From: Trichodesmium sp002260545
Lineage (GTDB): Bacteria; Cyanobacteriota; Cyanobacteriia; Cyanobacteriales; Microcoleaceae
Reading direction: 5' to 3'
NCBI RefSeq assembly: GCF_050016015.1
Contig: NZ_JBNHEQ010000060.1
Coordinates: 12,249-76,248 of the forward strand
Length of the DNA: 64,000 bases
In this document: piece by piece, positions 36,660 through 47,191 of the stretch
Position numbering within the stretch: position 1 is the first letter of the stretch
How the letters are laid out: each line of letters begins with the position of its first letter
Notes under the pieces: generated by a model
The model's input: only the letters and a program-made list of their open reading frames with translations
What the model was told of the DNA's origin: nothing
The model's database searches: none
Position numbers and translations under genes: made by a program

Positions 36660-38105
36660 ATGCTTGAAGCAATACAAAAATTATTAGTAAATATAGCTCA
36701 AATTTTTACAACTCCTCTACTTTTTATCGGAGATACTTATATATCTTTGAGCTTACTTTTCCAATTAGGTATATATTTAATAATCGTCCTGCTCTTAGGT
36801 AGACTATTCAAAAATTTACTCAAAAAAGTTTTATTAGTAAAACTAGGAATAGATAAAGCTAACCGAGAGGCAATATCTACAATATTTAGCTATGGACTCA
36901 GCACCCTTGGTATAATAATTATTCTCCAAACACAAGGCTTTAATGTCTCCTCATTAGCAGTTTTAGCTGGAGGTTTGGGCGTAGGTATTGGTTTAGGATT
37001 TCAGAATATTACTAAAAACTTTATTAGTGGTTTGAATGTACTAATAGAAAGACCAATAAAAATAGGAGATTTTATTGAATTAGATAATGATTTAGGTTTT
37101 GTAGAAGAAATTGGTTTACGTTCAACTAGAATTAGAACATTAAAAGATAGTCATGTAATTATTCCTAATGGAATGTTAATAGAAGGAAAAATACATAACT
37201 TAACCTACGATAATTTTAAAGGTCGAATTGAAGTTGATGTTTTTGTTTCTGATGATAGTGACCCAGTATTAGTTACGGAAGCTATATTAATGTCAGCTTA
37301 TATGGAACCAGCAGTATTAGGAGAACCACCTCCAAAAGTTTTGTTTTTAGGGTTTCAAGATAATGCTTTTAAATTTCAATTATGGGTCTGGGTAAATGAA
37401 ATCTATAATGAACCAATTTATATGAGTTCTTTACGGTTTATAATTCAGCATAATTTGCATAAACAAGGTATTTTAATTCCTTGGGATCATTTTAATATAT
37501 ATCTTCATAATCCACATAATTCCCAAAATTTAGAATCATCTCAAAATACTGTTCTTCATGGGTTAAAAAATCATCAGTCTACACCTAATAAACCTCTATC
37601 AGCTAGAGATTTATTAATGCAAGTTACTTATTTTGAAAACTTTACTGATGTGGAGTTAAGAAAACTAATAGAAATAGGATATAGAAAACGTCTCAAGCCA
37701 TTAAATTTTTTATTCCATGAAGGAGATCCTGGTGATACTTTTTATATTATTCTTTCTGGTTCAGTAGAGGTTTTTGTAGAAAAAATTAATAAACATTTGA
37801 CTACTCTAAAAGCTGGAAAATTTTTCGGAGAATTAGCTTTAATGCTAGGTATTCCTCGTACAGCTTCTGTTAGGGCAATTGAAGATACTATTTTATTTGC
37901 TATTCATAAAAAAGGCTTTGAAAAAATATTGCATGAAAATCCAGAATTAGCAGAAGTAATTGTGCAAGAGTTGGCTAAACATCAAGAAGAATTATCTGAA
38001 CGCCAAAATGAACTTAGAACATTGGGATTAGTTGATGCAGAAGAAGATGATAAAAATCCTGTAGTTTGGGTCAGAAATCGTCTCAAAAATCTGTTTGATT
38101 TATAG
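36660..38105 (+). CDS. MscS-family mechanosensitive channel with C-terminal cyclic-nucleotide-binding domain
   Basis: This 481-residue protein has several N-terminal membrane helices. The MscS pore/beta signature GLGVGIGLGFQNITKNFISG is followed by ERPIKIGDFIEL and a soluble vestibule domain to about residue 290. From about residue 320 a cNMP-binding beta-roll appears (FLFHEGDPGDTFYIILSGSV, then GKFFGELALMLGIPRTASV). The PRTASV phosphate-binding cassette keeps the Arg needed for cyclic nucleotide. This is a channel in the cytoplasmic membrane that may combine tension and cAMP/cGMP input. Such fusions are known in cyanobacteria. The gene is monocistronic. Confidence 0.92.
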   Translation: MLEAIQKLLVNIAQIFTTPLLFIGDTYISLSLLFQLGIYLIIVLLLGRLFKNLLKKVLLVKLGIDKANREAISTIFSYGLSTLGIIIILQTQGFNVSSLAVLAGGLGVGIGLGFQNITKNFISGLNVLIERPIKIGDFIELDNDLGFVEEIGLRSTRIRTLKDSHVIIPNGMLIEGKIHNLTYDNFKGRIEVDVFVSDDSDPVLVTEAILMSAYMEPAVLGEPPPKVLFLGFQDNAFKFQLWVWVNEIYNEPIYMSSLRFIIQHNLHKQGILIPWDHFNIYLHNPHNSQNLESSQNTVLHGLKNHQSTPNKPLSARDLLMQVTYFENFTDVELRKLIEIGYRKRLKPLNFLFHEGDPGDTFYIILSGSVEVFVEKINKHLTTLKAGKFFGELALMLGIPRTASVRAIEDTILFAIHKKGFEKILHENPELAEVIVQELAKHQEELSERQNELRTLGLVDAEEDDKNPVVWVRNRLKNLFDL

Positions 38106-38685
38106 TAAAAAATAGGGAACAGGGAACAGGGAATAGGGAATAGGGAATAGGGAATAGGGAATAGTTATAAAAACATTTCCTAGTCTAATACCATTTCTCA
38201 AAAACTTTTCTACATTTTGTTGAGTAGGGGAGTGTAGGGACGTTTTGCTGCGCAACATGTTTGCGGAGCATTCCGGAACGGAAAACGCATTTTTGCCGGT
38301 GCAACTTCCCTACCGGAGAAGCAAACATAAGAATAATTAACATTAAACTAGCTAAAATTAGCAAAAAAATGATTCAGATTGTTATGATTAGTTAATAACT
38401 GAAGTACAGCCCAAGTATAGCAATAATGCATGGGAATTGGTATAAAATTTATAGTCAGCCTATGTCCTAATCAAGTTATTTCTTAGCTATATCATTAACT
38501 TTGGTATTTCCTGATGGAATGCTACGCAAACACTTAGCCTCCTGATTCGTAACTGCGCGATTCAGCTTTTAGCAGCTCAGAGTTTAAATCCCCGGTTTCT
38601 ATAAACCTGTTGGTGTGCGGAGGGGTCAAATATCCTTCTAAACTTTTACTGCTGACTGCTGACCGCTGACTGCTGATTGCTTTTT
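38106..38685. repeat. Gap with GGGAATA heptamers and a GCGGAGCATTCC micro-element
   Basis: Heptamer repeats GGGAATA occupy 38110-38165. A micro-element (TTGCGGAGCATTCCGGAACG) lies at 38261-38280 and a damaged relative (GGAATGCTACGC) near 38517. GCTGACTGCTGACCGCTGAC heptamers lie at about 38651-38680. No gene is seen. Confidence 0.75.
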
Positions 38686-39990
38686 TTAATGAATAAAAGA
38701 AAGGTCGATTCTACCAAAATTTGTACTTAAGGCTACTTGCATATTTTCTAGTGCTTTGACTAACCATTGAACTTGTTTTTGTGTAGAAGATTCGTAGTGG
38801 TTAAACAATATTGCAAATCGTTGTTCTAAACCTGGTCTGACCTGTTGACAAACTAATAATATTTTTAGTAGTAATCCTGTTGTTATAATCGGTCCTAAAT
38901 TACCAATCAGGTTAACAAACAAAAAATGTTGTAGCTGTGTTTGATTATTAACAATTAAAAAACTCAACATTTTGCTGCAAGTCTTCCTCATTAAAAATTC
39001 ATTGAAGACCTGATCGTCATTCTCAGACATAACATTTTGTAAATGCTTATAGAGTTGTTCCTTAAACCTAACTCGAATTTGTTGGGATTCCACATCAAAG
39101 GATGTACTTAGATATTCATAAAAACTATCTTTAAAACAGTGATATGGTTGAGGTATTGTTGTATAAGTTAAAAATCGTTTAGCATAATCTCGGTAAGTCT
39201 CCCTACCTTCTACTTTACCCACAAATTGTTTGATAGATAATAATAGTTCATTATTAGATAATAAGGTAGGATTTTTGATATATTGTAATTGTTTAAGTGA
39301 TTGTAATCTAGGAAATTGGCAAAGTTCTAGTCTAGCTTGATTAGTTATATAGCGGGATAAATTAATTTCAAATTTTTGCTGTTTTTGCTCTTGCAGTTTG
39401 ATGATTGCTTCTTGATATTCGCTACTACTATTTGGAGTTAATAACAAATAGTTATATAGATAAGGATAGCGGGGAATAATAATTTTCAAAGGTTGATTTA
39501 AGCTGTTGCGACTCTTACTTTCAAATCCTTGATTCATCACCGCTGCCAAACGTTTTAAGCTCAAGTATTGTTGACTATGAGTAAAACCTCTGACAAGTTC
39601 TAATATTTTGTGTGTTTGGCGAGAGATATAATTAGAATAGTCAGATTTAGAGGTTGCTTGACTAAACAACTGAATCAATTTTTCTAAAACATTTTTTTTA
39701 TCTTGATTTTGTTGCTGATGGTTAATTAAAATATAACAGCAACGGTTCAGGATGTAGTTAAATTTTTCTTCACATTCAGGGAATTGTACAATTATCTCCA
39801 GTGCCGTCGATATTTCTGGAGTTTGGTATGGAGAAGATTGCAAAAATAGTTTCCGAAATCGCTCAATTATTTGCTCGATTGATTCAATCGAAACCAACTT
39901 CAAAAAGTGATTATAAATTCTTTCTTCTTCTCTGTAAATTTGTTGCTTATAGGAATCAGTGATTATGATTTGTTTACTTGTAGATTTCAT
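38686..39990 (-). CDS. Unknown helical protein, about 434 residues
   Basis: The start is set at the ATG at 39990 because a GGGAGG ribosome binding site stands 5 to 6 bases upstream; a frame 17 codons longer lacks such a site. The protein is soluble, Gln/Leu/Ile-rich and almost entirely helical by composition (ERFRKLFLQSSPYQTPEI, KNVLEKLIQLFSQA, QQQKFEINLSRYITNQA). There is no signal peptide or membrane segment and no recognisable catalytic motif. It may be a lineage-specific cyanobacterial protein. No family is assigned. Confidence 0.75.
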   Translation of the reverse strand: MKSTSKQIIITDSYKQQIYREEERIYNHFLKLVSIESIEQIIERFRKLFLQSSPYQTPEISTALEIIVQFPECEEKFNYILNRCCYILINHQQQNQDKKNVLEKLIQLFSQATSKSDYSNYISRQTHKILELVRGFTHSQQYLSLKRLAAVMNQGFESKSRNSLNQPLKIIIPRYPYLYNYLLLTPNSSSEYQEAIIKLQEQKQQKFEINLSRYITNQARLELCQFPRLQSLKQLQYIKNPTLLSNNELLLSIKQFVGKVEGRETYRDYAKRFLTYTTIPQPYHCFKDSFYEYLSTSFDVESQQIRVRFKEQLYKHLQNVMSENDDQVFNEFLMRKTCSKMLSFLIVNNQTQLQHFLFVNLIGNLGPIITTGLLLKILLVCQQVRPGLEQRFAILFNHYESSTQKQVQWLVKALENMQVALSTNFGRIDLSFIH

Positions 39991-40434
39991 AGATGCCTCC
40001 CAACCTGAAAAAAGGAGATTATTGCTAATCATTAGTCGCAATTTTAATACTAAAAGTTATTAAGCCTTTTATTCCTTTTTTCAGCTAAACTGATACACTC
40101 AATATACTTAATATTAATCATACTCCAGGTATGAAAAATTGTCAGAAAATCTATCTTGATTTCCTATACTTATTCTGAATCAAAAGCCTCCTATAAAGGT
40201 TGTTAATGGCAACTAAATCATTAGCATACGAATTTTATTTCTATAATACTATGTGTTTGAATTGATGATCCGATTGAGTTAATATACTTAACATAGTCTT
40301 TCAAATCCTCCCTGCACTTACTAGGGGTTTTCATAGAGGAAAGTAGGGACGTTCGATTAAACGTCCCTACAAAAGTAGTATTTTTATTCAACTGATGAAA
40401 CCTATAGAACTAGGCAAATAGGTTATATCAAATC

Positions 40435-40578
40435 CGGTAGCATTGGTGTAATTTTAGATATTGTAGGGGCGAATGGCCATTCGCCCCTACAGGGGTAAGG
40501 ATGGAAGAGAATTGAAAAATATTTGGCAATGATTGAAGATGAAATATTTTTTTATACCGAATCAAGCGGATTTGATAT
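40435..40578. repeat. R5 inverted-repeat element with a nested 28-bp palindrome
   Basis: The ends are ATATCAAATCCGGTAGCATT and AATCAAGCGGATTTGATAT. Inside, at 40463-40490, is the perfect palindrome GTAGGGGCGAATGG/CCATTCGCCCCTAC. The rest of the 39991-40744 gap holds heptamer-like CTTTTAA runs near 40620-40655 and no gene. Confidence 0.85.
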
Positions 40579-40744
40579 GAGAACATTGGTAAATCTTAAA
40601 ACTCAGTCATAGATTGCTTTTGACTTTTAACTTTTAACTTTTAACTTTTAACTTTTGACTTATGCGTAGCGCCATATCTCGGCATTTTTGATAATTTTAA
40701 TTTCAAAAAAAATTTTGCTTCTCGCAGGTTCTTTAAGTTGTTGC

Positions 40745-42721
40745 TTAAGCCAAAATCTCGACAAAATCATCACTACCAATATCGCTTGCCGCTACACCCT
40801 GTAAAGTAATAGAAAGTTCCTCACCAGTAATGCTAGTATCGCTGCCTACCTGAGCAATTGTCAAATCCTCGAACTCTAGACCACTCCTTAAACGAATCAA
40901 ATCAATTCCGTCTTCAAAATCAGTGATAATATCATTCCCATAATCAGGTCGGAAGTCAAACATATCTGCACCAGTTCCACCAGTAATAATATCATCACCT
41001 TTATCAGCACCAATAATATCCCGACCTCCACCAGCATTAATTATATCGTCACCTTTGCCGGAATGAATTAAATCATTACCATCCAAACCTTCGATAATAT
41101 CATTTCCACGCCCACTATGTATGTATTCACTAGCATCAGTTCCGATTAACTCATCATCTCCATTTGTACCCATTATCTTATTGGGGGTAAGTAGAGACTG
41201 AGCTTCTTCCCAAACTTCTCCCGCTACCTGTCGCCCAAGAGACCTACCATTGACATCGCCATCCTCAAAGTGAATACCTCCGTAAAGACGAGAAAAACCA
41301 GCTTCATCAGAAGCTTCGCTGAAAGTTTCCCACTCCAGAGTTACAGTTTCTGTTGGTGTCACTCCAGGTTCAAAACGAGACTCACCAGGAGCAAAAGTTA
41401 CCGAAGCCCCAAACTCATCATCACCAGTAAACCGTTGGAGAATTTCTGCACCAGCAGCGCTGAAAGTGCTATGACCAGAAACATATTCAGCAAAAGGAGG
41501 AGAAGGATCACTACCAGGAGTTTGATAGGTGAGAAAATCAGTTGCAAGAATTGTTTGAGTTCCTTCTCCAGGACCTGCCCAAGCTTCAATAGCATAGCCA
41601 CCAAGCTCTTCATTAAATTCCCCAATCAAACCCTGTTCGCCTAATTCGCGGACTGTACGGACTGGACGAGCATAGTCGTAGAAGACTTTAGCTTCCCAAG
41701 TAGCAACACCAGCATCAAATACCGCGTTACCTAAATTAAAGAATAGTTCGACGTCCTGATCTAATGTATGCTCATCTCTAGCAGAAACAAATTGACCGAA
41801 ACTCATCCAGGTTCCTGGTGGGAAGGATGTACCACCGCCATCTTCCCAAAATTCTGCAATTAACTTTTGTTCGTCTGTCAAGTTGGCACTAAAATTAACT
41901 ACCTGTTCTGTTTGGGCAATAAATTCAGGATTGATAATAGTGCCAATAATATCTTGACTAATTGGAACTACAGACTGGTCTGCCAAAGTAATTGTACCTG
42001 CATCCAAATCTACCTCACCATCTACTAGCAAAAATGGTTCTGGTGCTACTGGTCGTAATTCTTCACCTGATTTGAGGCCAAAGGGTGTTACATTACCCCA
42101 CTGTGGAGTCAGGAAGTTTTGGACTCGACCATTAGGATCGTCAATAGGAACGTTTTCGGGAGTCCAAAATTCTATGTCAATAGGGTCTCCAGCAGGATTT
42201 TGAGGTTGATAACCACTGATATCGGAGTAAGGAGTACCATCACCATTGGGGTCATTTCCTTCTTGGTTAGAACCATCATTATGACGGAATGCTAATAGTG
42301 CTTGACCGGAAACATTACCAATGCCAGCAGGAGTAGTAGTATCGGTAGTAGTATTATTGGGGTCTAATCCTAGAGTTTCCATCACATCATTGAAAATTTC
42401 TACTTCCTCCGGGAATAAATCTGTCAGCACCCGGTAAGCAGAAAAACTCATTGCTTCAGCTTTATTAGCTTCTGTATTTTCAGATTCAGGACGTTGTAGA
42501 TCGTCTCCTAACTGAGTTCCTACTGCTAATGGATCGTAAGCTGCCCAAGCATCATAGATGGCTGTATGTACCATAGAATAGGCACGGGAGGCGACGGTTG
42601 GACCTACTCTACTATTAATGACTGCTTGTTGGACTGCGCGGTCCCATAACACTGAAATGGAGGGTGAAGGATCGTTAACTGTTACGAGTTGAGTGTTGGG
42701 GTCAAGCTGAAGTTCGTTCAT
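40745..42721 (-). CDS. Vanadium-haloperoxidase-like (PAP2 superfamily) protein with RTX repeats
   Basis: This 658-residue protein carries the vanadate/phosphate site of the family: KVFYDYARPVRT (K-x6-RP), a VSGHSTFSAAG loop (VSGH in place of the usual PSGH), and RLYGGIHFEDGD with the catalytic His. The last ~140 residues hold RTX nonapeptides (GRGNDIIEG, GNDLIHSGKGDDIIN, KGDDIITGGTGADMF), which bind Ca2+ and usually accompany type I secretion. It is likely an extracellular enzyme oxidising halides or acting as a phosphatase; the reaction is not certain. No classical signal peptide is present, which fits RTX export. No transporter is adjacent. Confidence 0.88.
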   Translation of the reverse strand: MNELQLDPNTQLVTVNDPSPSISVLWDRAVQQAVINSRVGPTVASRAYSMVHTAIYDAWAAYDPLAVGTQLGDDLQRPESENTEANKAEAMSFSAYRVLTDLFPEEVEIFNDVMETLGLDPNNTTTDTTTPAGIGNVSGQALLAFRHNDGSNQEGNDPNGDGTPYSDISGYQPQNPAGDPIDIEFWTPENVPIDDPNGRVQNFLTPQWGNVTPFGLKSGEELRPVAPEPFLLVDGEVDLDAGTITLADQSVVPISQDIIGTIINPEFIAQTEQVVNFSANLTDEQKLIAEFWEDGGGTSFPPGTWMSFGQFVSARDEHTLDQDVELFFNLGNAVFDAGVATWEAKVFYDYARPVRTVRELGEQGLIGEFNEELGGYAIEAWAGPGEGTQTILATDFLTYQTPGSDPSPPFAEYVSGHSTFSAAGAEILQRFTGDDEFGASVTFAPGESRFEPGVTPTETVTLEWETFSEASDEAGFSRLYGGIHFEDGDVNGRSLGRQVAGEVWEEAQSLLTPNKIMGTNGDDELIGTDASEYIHSGRGNDIIEGLDGNDLIHSGKGDDIINAGGGRDIIGADKGDDIITGGTGADMFDFRPDYGNDIITDFEDGIDLIRLRSGLEFEDLTIAQVGSDTSITGEELSITLQGVAASDIGSDDFVEILA

Positions 42722-43612
42722 AGTGTAGATGTGAGAATAATAGTTTTGTTTGTTCTTCTACTAGATACTTCTAGGGTGTATCTCAGTTATGCAAAAAGTA
42801 AAAATACTCAGCAAATTAAGCGGTAAAGTTAGATTTTACCTATAACTTGGCTGTTCAGGTATATTTAGGGTTTGCTGAAAAAGTCTTATGGGTGAGGGTA
42901 GGAGTCAGGAGTCAGGAGTCAGGATAAATAGGAATCATAGAGGAGTTAGTGGGAAGAATTTTCCCTTGATTTTTTCGTCCTGGCCCGATTAAAATGCTAA
43001 CTTTTTGCAGCTCTAGAGACCAAAAAGCTGGCACTTTTTTAGACCTAAAAAGGCATTTGCCTTTATCTGTCAATGCTTTGAGATTTAATCAGCCCTATTT
43101 ATAGTTCAATTTTCTGGATGTGTTCGTTCAAAGTCCCATAAAGATAAATCACTAACAATTAGTTAGTGTGTATACAGTAATAATTTACAATGGTTTTATC
43201 CCACATTCCGGATATTCTGATGAGAATTTTGACTATTTTTCAAATCAGATATAGCAAGGCTTTTAGAAAAAAAGCTCTCTGTGTCAGATAGGCGGAATAT
43301 AAGTTTTATAGCTGTTTGCTTTACGTTTACTATGATAAACAAACTTTTATCTGAGTAGCAATAGTATAATTACAGATTTTCATTTCAATCAAACAGTTCA
43401 AAAAATAGGTGATAATACGAATGACAATTATCCAGATTTAGATTAAAATAAGATTTAGTAAAAGCTATCTATAAAGATACACAATTTGACTATATCCACA
43501 AACTGATGTCAAGAAGCAAGAGGTAGCAAAAACTCCCTATCAGTGATGTTTCGCTGTGCGACATGAAAAGGGAATCCCGTGCTGCTTTGGGCATAGCAGC
43601 GTCGGGAGGATA
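42722..43612. other. Gap without a gene, with R12 and heptamer repeats
   Basis: GTCAGGA heptamers lie at about 42902-42923 and an R12 copy at 43015-43103. An AGCAGCACGGGATTCCC-like sequence lies near 43570-43605. No promoter could be picked with confidence. Confidence 0.6.
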
Positions 43613-45664
43613 TCAAGTATGTGGTTCTCCAAACAATAGCATTGAACAAGTCAAATCTTGAATTACTTCCATCGTCACATTACTCACAGCTAATCCACCA
43701 GCAGTACGACGCCGAATAGAACGCAAGATAACTAAATCAATATATTTTGACTCTTCCGTAATTACTCTAGAAATATCATCATGGCGAATAGTCCGAATTT
43801 CTGTTTTCACATTAAAACTTGACTGAGAAATTAAAGTAGATAACTGAGATTCAAAATCACTAATTTGTTGTTGAGCAGTTCTCGGATCGCAAACATGAAG
43901 AAATGTCACTTCCCCTTGATTTGTATCTGCAAACATTAGGGCAAATGTAATTTCCTGTGAAGTCTGTGGCGTTATATGTTTCAAAGGAACTAAGATCGAA
44001 CGAATATTAGTCGGTTCATCCAAAAAACGCATGACTGCAACCGGACAATGACAAGACCAAAATACATTATTAATGATATTGCCAAATAACCGCGCTCGTA
44101 ACCCACCAATTTCACTCCATCCCATGACAATGAGATCGGCATTTTGTTCTTTCGCAGTGCGGCTTATTCCTTCGGCAATATCGTCATCAATTCTAATATC
44201 AGGTTGAGCTTCGACTTTAAATTCTTTACTAATTTCTACCGAACGGTTCACTAAACGCCGACTCATCCGCATAGCACTATCTAGTTCTACCTCATCCATG
44301 TGAACATGAGCTTGGGCAATAGATAATGGCACAATGAATCCTGATTCATGGCGAGCTAAAAGTGCTGCCATTTCTACCAAGTATCTGACTGTTAGGGGAT
44401 TATATACTGGAACTACAACAGTAAAAGGATGGGGTAAACCATCTTCAGGATATTCCTGTTTAGTTAAAGCATTCTCAGTTTTGAGGTCTATTTTAGGTTG
44501 TGGCAACCGACTAGCAAATGTAGTCGTCATCAGAGGACCTAAAATAGATGTCACCAACATTAAAACAATCACACCATTGAATACTGACTCAGAAATTAAT
44601 CCTACATCGAAACCAGCTAATGCTGCTGCCAGAGTTGCTGCTACTTGTGGCATCGACAGAGACCACATAGTAAAAGCTTGATTCCAATTATAACGGTAGA
44701 GAATTTTGGCGATCGCTGCGGCGAGGAATTTACCAACTACAAGAGCGACAATTATTCCCAGAGTTAGTCCTAAGTCAGTAGTCAGACTATCTACAAATGC
44801 TTGTACATCCAACAGCAAACCCATACCTACAAAGAAAAAAGGGATAAATAGGGTGCTGCCGACAAACTCAATTTTTTCTTCTACCGGACCTCTACCTACG
44901 ACATCGTTAACTGCTAAACCAGCTAGAAATGCACCTACAATTTGATCGACGTTAATTGCCTGGGCACCAACTGACGCTAGGAAGACGGCTAAGAGTACAA
45001 ACAAAAATTGATTACTTTCCTCATCTCCAGTTCGCCGGAAATATTCTCTTCCTGCCCAGTCTAAACCAAATAAGACTGCTGCTGAATATAATCCTAAAGT
45101 TACTAACTGTACGCCAAGACTAGCTACAGAAAATTCTCCTGCATGAATTGATACACAAATTGCTAATACTAACAAAGCAGCAATGTCAGTAAAAATTGTA
45201 GCACCGATGGTGACAGTCACTGCTTCATTCCCTACCACTCCTAAACGGTTGACAATGGGAAAACCTAATAAAGTATGGGAAGCGAGTAGGGAACCAATGA
45301 GAACAGAGGAGTTCCAACCAAAGCCAAATAGTTGCCCTACTAAAATGCCACCAATGAGTGGTAGTGCAAATGTAGCTACTCCAAAACCTAGGGAACGTTC
45401 TTTAGTTTTGCGGAACTCGGCGAGGTCAATTTCTAGTCCGGCAACGAACATTAAATATATTTTGCCTATGTCTGTGAATAACTTCATTATCTGATCGTCA
45501 GAACTCAAAAGTTGAATTCCACTGGGTCCTAGAATGACTCCAGCAACTAATAAACCAACTAACCCTGGCAGACGTAAACGCTCAAAAATTGGTGGTACAG
45601 TCAAGACGACTGCCAAAAGAATAGTAAATGGAACTATAGGAGTATCTGGTAAGAGTTGTAGCAA
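43613..45664 (-). CDS. Cation:proton antiporter (CPA2-like) with two universal-stress domains
   Basis: This 683-residue protein has about 12 membrane helices in residues 1-385 (LRLPGLVGLLVAGVILGPSG, DQIVGAFLAGLAVNDVVG, conserved GSLLASHTLLGFP). Two UspA-like domains follow (TVVVPVYNPLTVRYLVEMAA; IRSILVPLKHITPQ). It probably exchanges Na+ or K+ for H+ in the cytoplasmic membrane. Its place beside bicA and sbtA, both Na+-dependent HCO3- importers, suggests it helps keep the Na+ gradient or pH during carbon uptake. That role is inferred from position. The ion cannot be fixed from sequence. Confidence 0.88.
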   Translation of the reverse strand: MLQLLPDTPIVPFTILLAVVLTVPPIFERLRLPGLVGLLVAGVILGPSGIQLLSSDDQIMKLFTDIGKIYLMFVAGLEIDLAEFRKTKERSLGFGVATFALPLIGGILVGQLFGFGWNSSVLIGSLLASHTLLGFPIVNRLGVVGNEAVTVTIGATIFTDIAALLVLAICVSIHAGEFSVASLGVQLVTLGLYSAAVLFGLDWAGREYFRRTGDEESNQFLFVLLAVFLASVGAQAINVDQIVGAFLAGLAVNDVVGRGPVEEKIEFVGSTLFIPFFFVGMGLLLDVQAFVDSLTTDLGLTLGIIVALVVGKFLAAAIAKILYRYNWNQAFTMWSLSMPQVAATLAAALAGFDVGLISESVFNGVIVLMLVTSILGPLMTTTFASRLPQPKIDLKTENALTKQEYPEDGLPHPFTVVVPVYNPLTVRYLVEMAALLARHESGFIVPLSIAQAHVHMDEVELDSAMRMSRRLVNRSVEISKEFKVEAQPDIRIDDDIAEGISRTAKEQNADLIVMGWSEIGGLRARLFGNIINNVFWSCHCPVAVMRFLDEPTNIRSILVPLKHITPQTSQEITFALMFADTNQGEVTFLHVCDPRTAQQQISDFESQLSTLISQSSFNVKTEIRTIRHDDISRVITEESKYIDLVILRSIRRRTAGGLAVSNVTMEVIQDLTCSMLLFGEPHT

Positions 45665-46270
45665 TTTTTTTTTTACCTTAAAATTTCAAGAATCTGTAGA
45701 TCAAGTATAGTGATGATATAGGAATCAAAAATTAGACTTAGAAATTTTATTTTAGACTCCTTTGTGATCAGCAAAATAACATTAGAAATTTCCCTAAATT
45801 AAGATTCAACAACCCAACCTCGTTACTGGGGTTTTAGGTAAATTATCGGATTGGAGATGTCTATTAATCTCTGTTGTCTCCTACATTCCGCACGACAAAA
45901 TGTAGCACAAAAATAGGAGTCAGTAGTCGTAGGGGCGTTTGCGGAGCATTCCGGAACGGAAATGGCCATGTGCTAACGCAAAGCTCCGCTTTATATGTCG
46001 CGCAGCGTTAACGGAGTTGTGCGATAGCAAAACGCCCCTACAGGAGTCAGAATTTCCTACGGAATGCTCCGTAAACAGGAGAAAGTCATAGTAGTTAACA
46101 ATTAAGTAAGTATTTATGCTTAATATTTTCCTGAGAATTTGACTCATAAATAGAGATAATTTCTAGAGTATAAATACTTATAACACCACTACTTTTCATG
46201 CTGATTTTGATACTATAAATTGAAGTGCGGAATGTGGGTTGTATGTTGTATATTGCTTGTTTCCTATTTA
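45665..46270. repeat. Gap with two GGAATGCTCC micro-elements
   Basis: Micro-elements lie at 45941-45957 (GCGGAGCATTCCGGAAC) and 46061-46071 (GGAATGCTCCG), flanked by GTAGGGGCG and CGCCCCTAC arms. A 75-codon minus-strand frame here is a repeat artefact. No gene is seen. Confidence 0.65.
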
Positions 46271-47191
46271 TTAACTGACGAGACGGTAACTAACACCATT
46301 TTTCTCAGTGTACTCATGGAGATATTGTAAGAATGCTTCAGCTACTACTGATAGTTGTTTACCTTCTAAATAAGATACATACCACTTTCGTTTAATCGGA
46401 AATCCTTTAACATCTAAGGTTGTGAGTTCCAATTTAGAACTTTCACTATATAGGGTATGTTCTGACAAAACAGAAATTCCTAAACCACCAGCGATCGCTT
46501 GTTTAATGGCCTCATTACTGCCTAACTCTAAGCGCACTTTCACGACAACTTTGTGTCTGCCAAATAGTTGTTGCACTGCCTGACGAGTACCAGAACCATT
46601 TTCTCGCATAATAAAGGCTTCGTTATTGAGAGATTTAATCGGAATATTTCTCTTCCCTGCTAATGGATGATTTTTATTCGCTACTACAACTAGGGGATTA
46701 TCCATTAAATATTCGTTGCGCAAAAGAATGTCTTCAGGAGGTTGACTCAATATATATAGATCGTCTTGGTTTTCCATCATTCTCCTGGTGATGTTTTGAT
46801 GATTTGTTACCTCTAAGGCAATATCAACCTGTGGATGTTCTTGGCAAAAATAACCCAAGATTCTAGGCACAAAATATTTAGCAGTAGTTACTACGGCCAA
46901 ACGTAACTTTCCTTGTTTTTTACCTTTGATGTCAGCAACTATCATCTCGAAGCGATCGAGCTGTTCAAACACTTCCCGACAAGTGGCCAATAATTCTGTA
47001 CCAACGTCAGTTAAGTGAAGTTGCTTACCAATTTGTTCAAATAAAGGCATCCCCACTATCTGGGTGAGTTGCTTCATCTGACTAGAGACAGTCGGTTGGG
47101 TAATGAATAATTCTTCAGCAGCTTTAGTAAAGCTACCATGACTAGCTACTGTCTGAAACACTCTTAACTGATGTAAGGTGGCCTGAATCAA
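46271..47191 (-). CDS. LysR-type regulator, CmpR/CcmR-like
   Basis: This 306-residue protein has an N-terminal winged helix (QLRVFQTVASHGSFTKAAEE, FITQPTVSSQMKQLTQ) and a periplasmic-binding-like effector domain (LRLAVVTTAKYFVPRILGYF, GSGTRQAVQQLFGRH, SNEAIKQAIAGGLGISVL). Sequence features match the CmpR/CcmR/RbcR branch that controls inorganic-carbon genes in cyanobacteria with 2-phosphoglycolate/RuBP or 2-oxoglutarate/NADP+ as signals. It is transcribed away from bicA across a 289-bp shared region with a dyad at 47297-47316. Control of bicA and of itself is likely but inferred. CmpR versus CcmR cannot be decided here. Confidence 0.92.
   Translation of the reverse strand: MIQATLHQLRVFQTVASHGSFTKAAEELFITQPTVSSQMKQLTQIVGMPLFEQIGKQLHLTDVGTELLATCREVFEQLDRFEMIVADIKGKKQGKLRLAVVTTAKYFVPRILGYFCQEHPQVDIALEVTNHQNITRRMMENQDDLYILSQPPEDILLRNEYLMDNPLVVVANKNHPLAGKRNIPIKSLNNEAFIMRENGSGTRQAVQQLFGRHKVVVKVRLELGSNEAIKQAIAGGLGISVLSEHTLYSESSKLELTTLDVKGFPIKRKWYVSYLEGKQLSVVAEAFLQYLHEYTEKNGVSYRLVS

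Noticed and set aside
41270..41644. 124-codon plus-strand frame inside the haloperoxidase-like gene
   Set aside because: Antisense shadow of a well-supported coding region.
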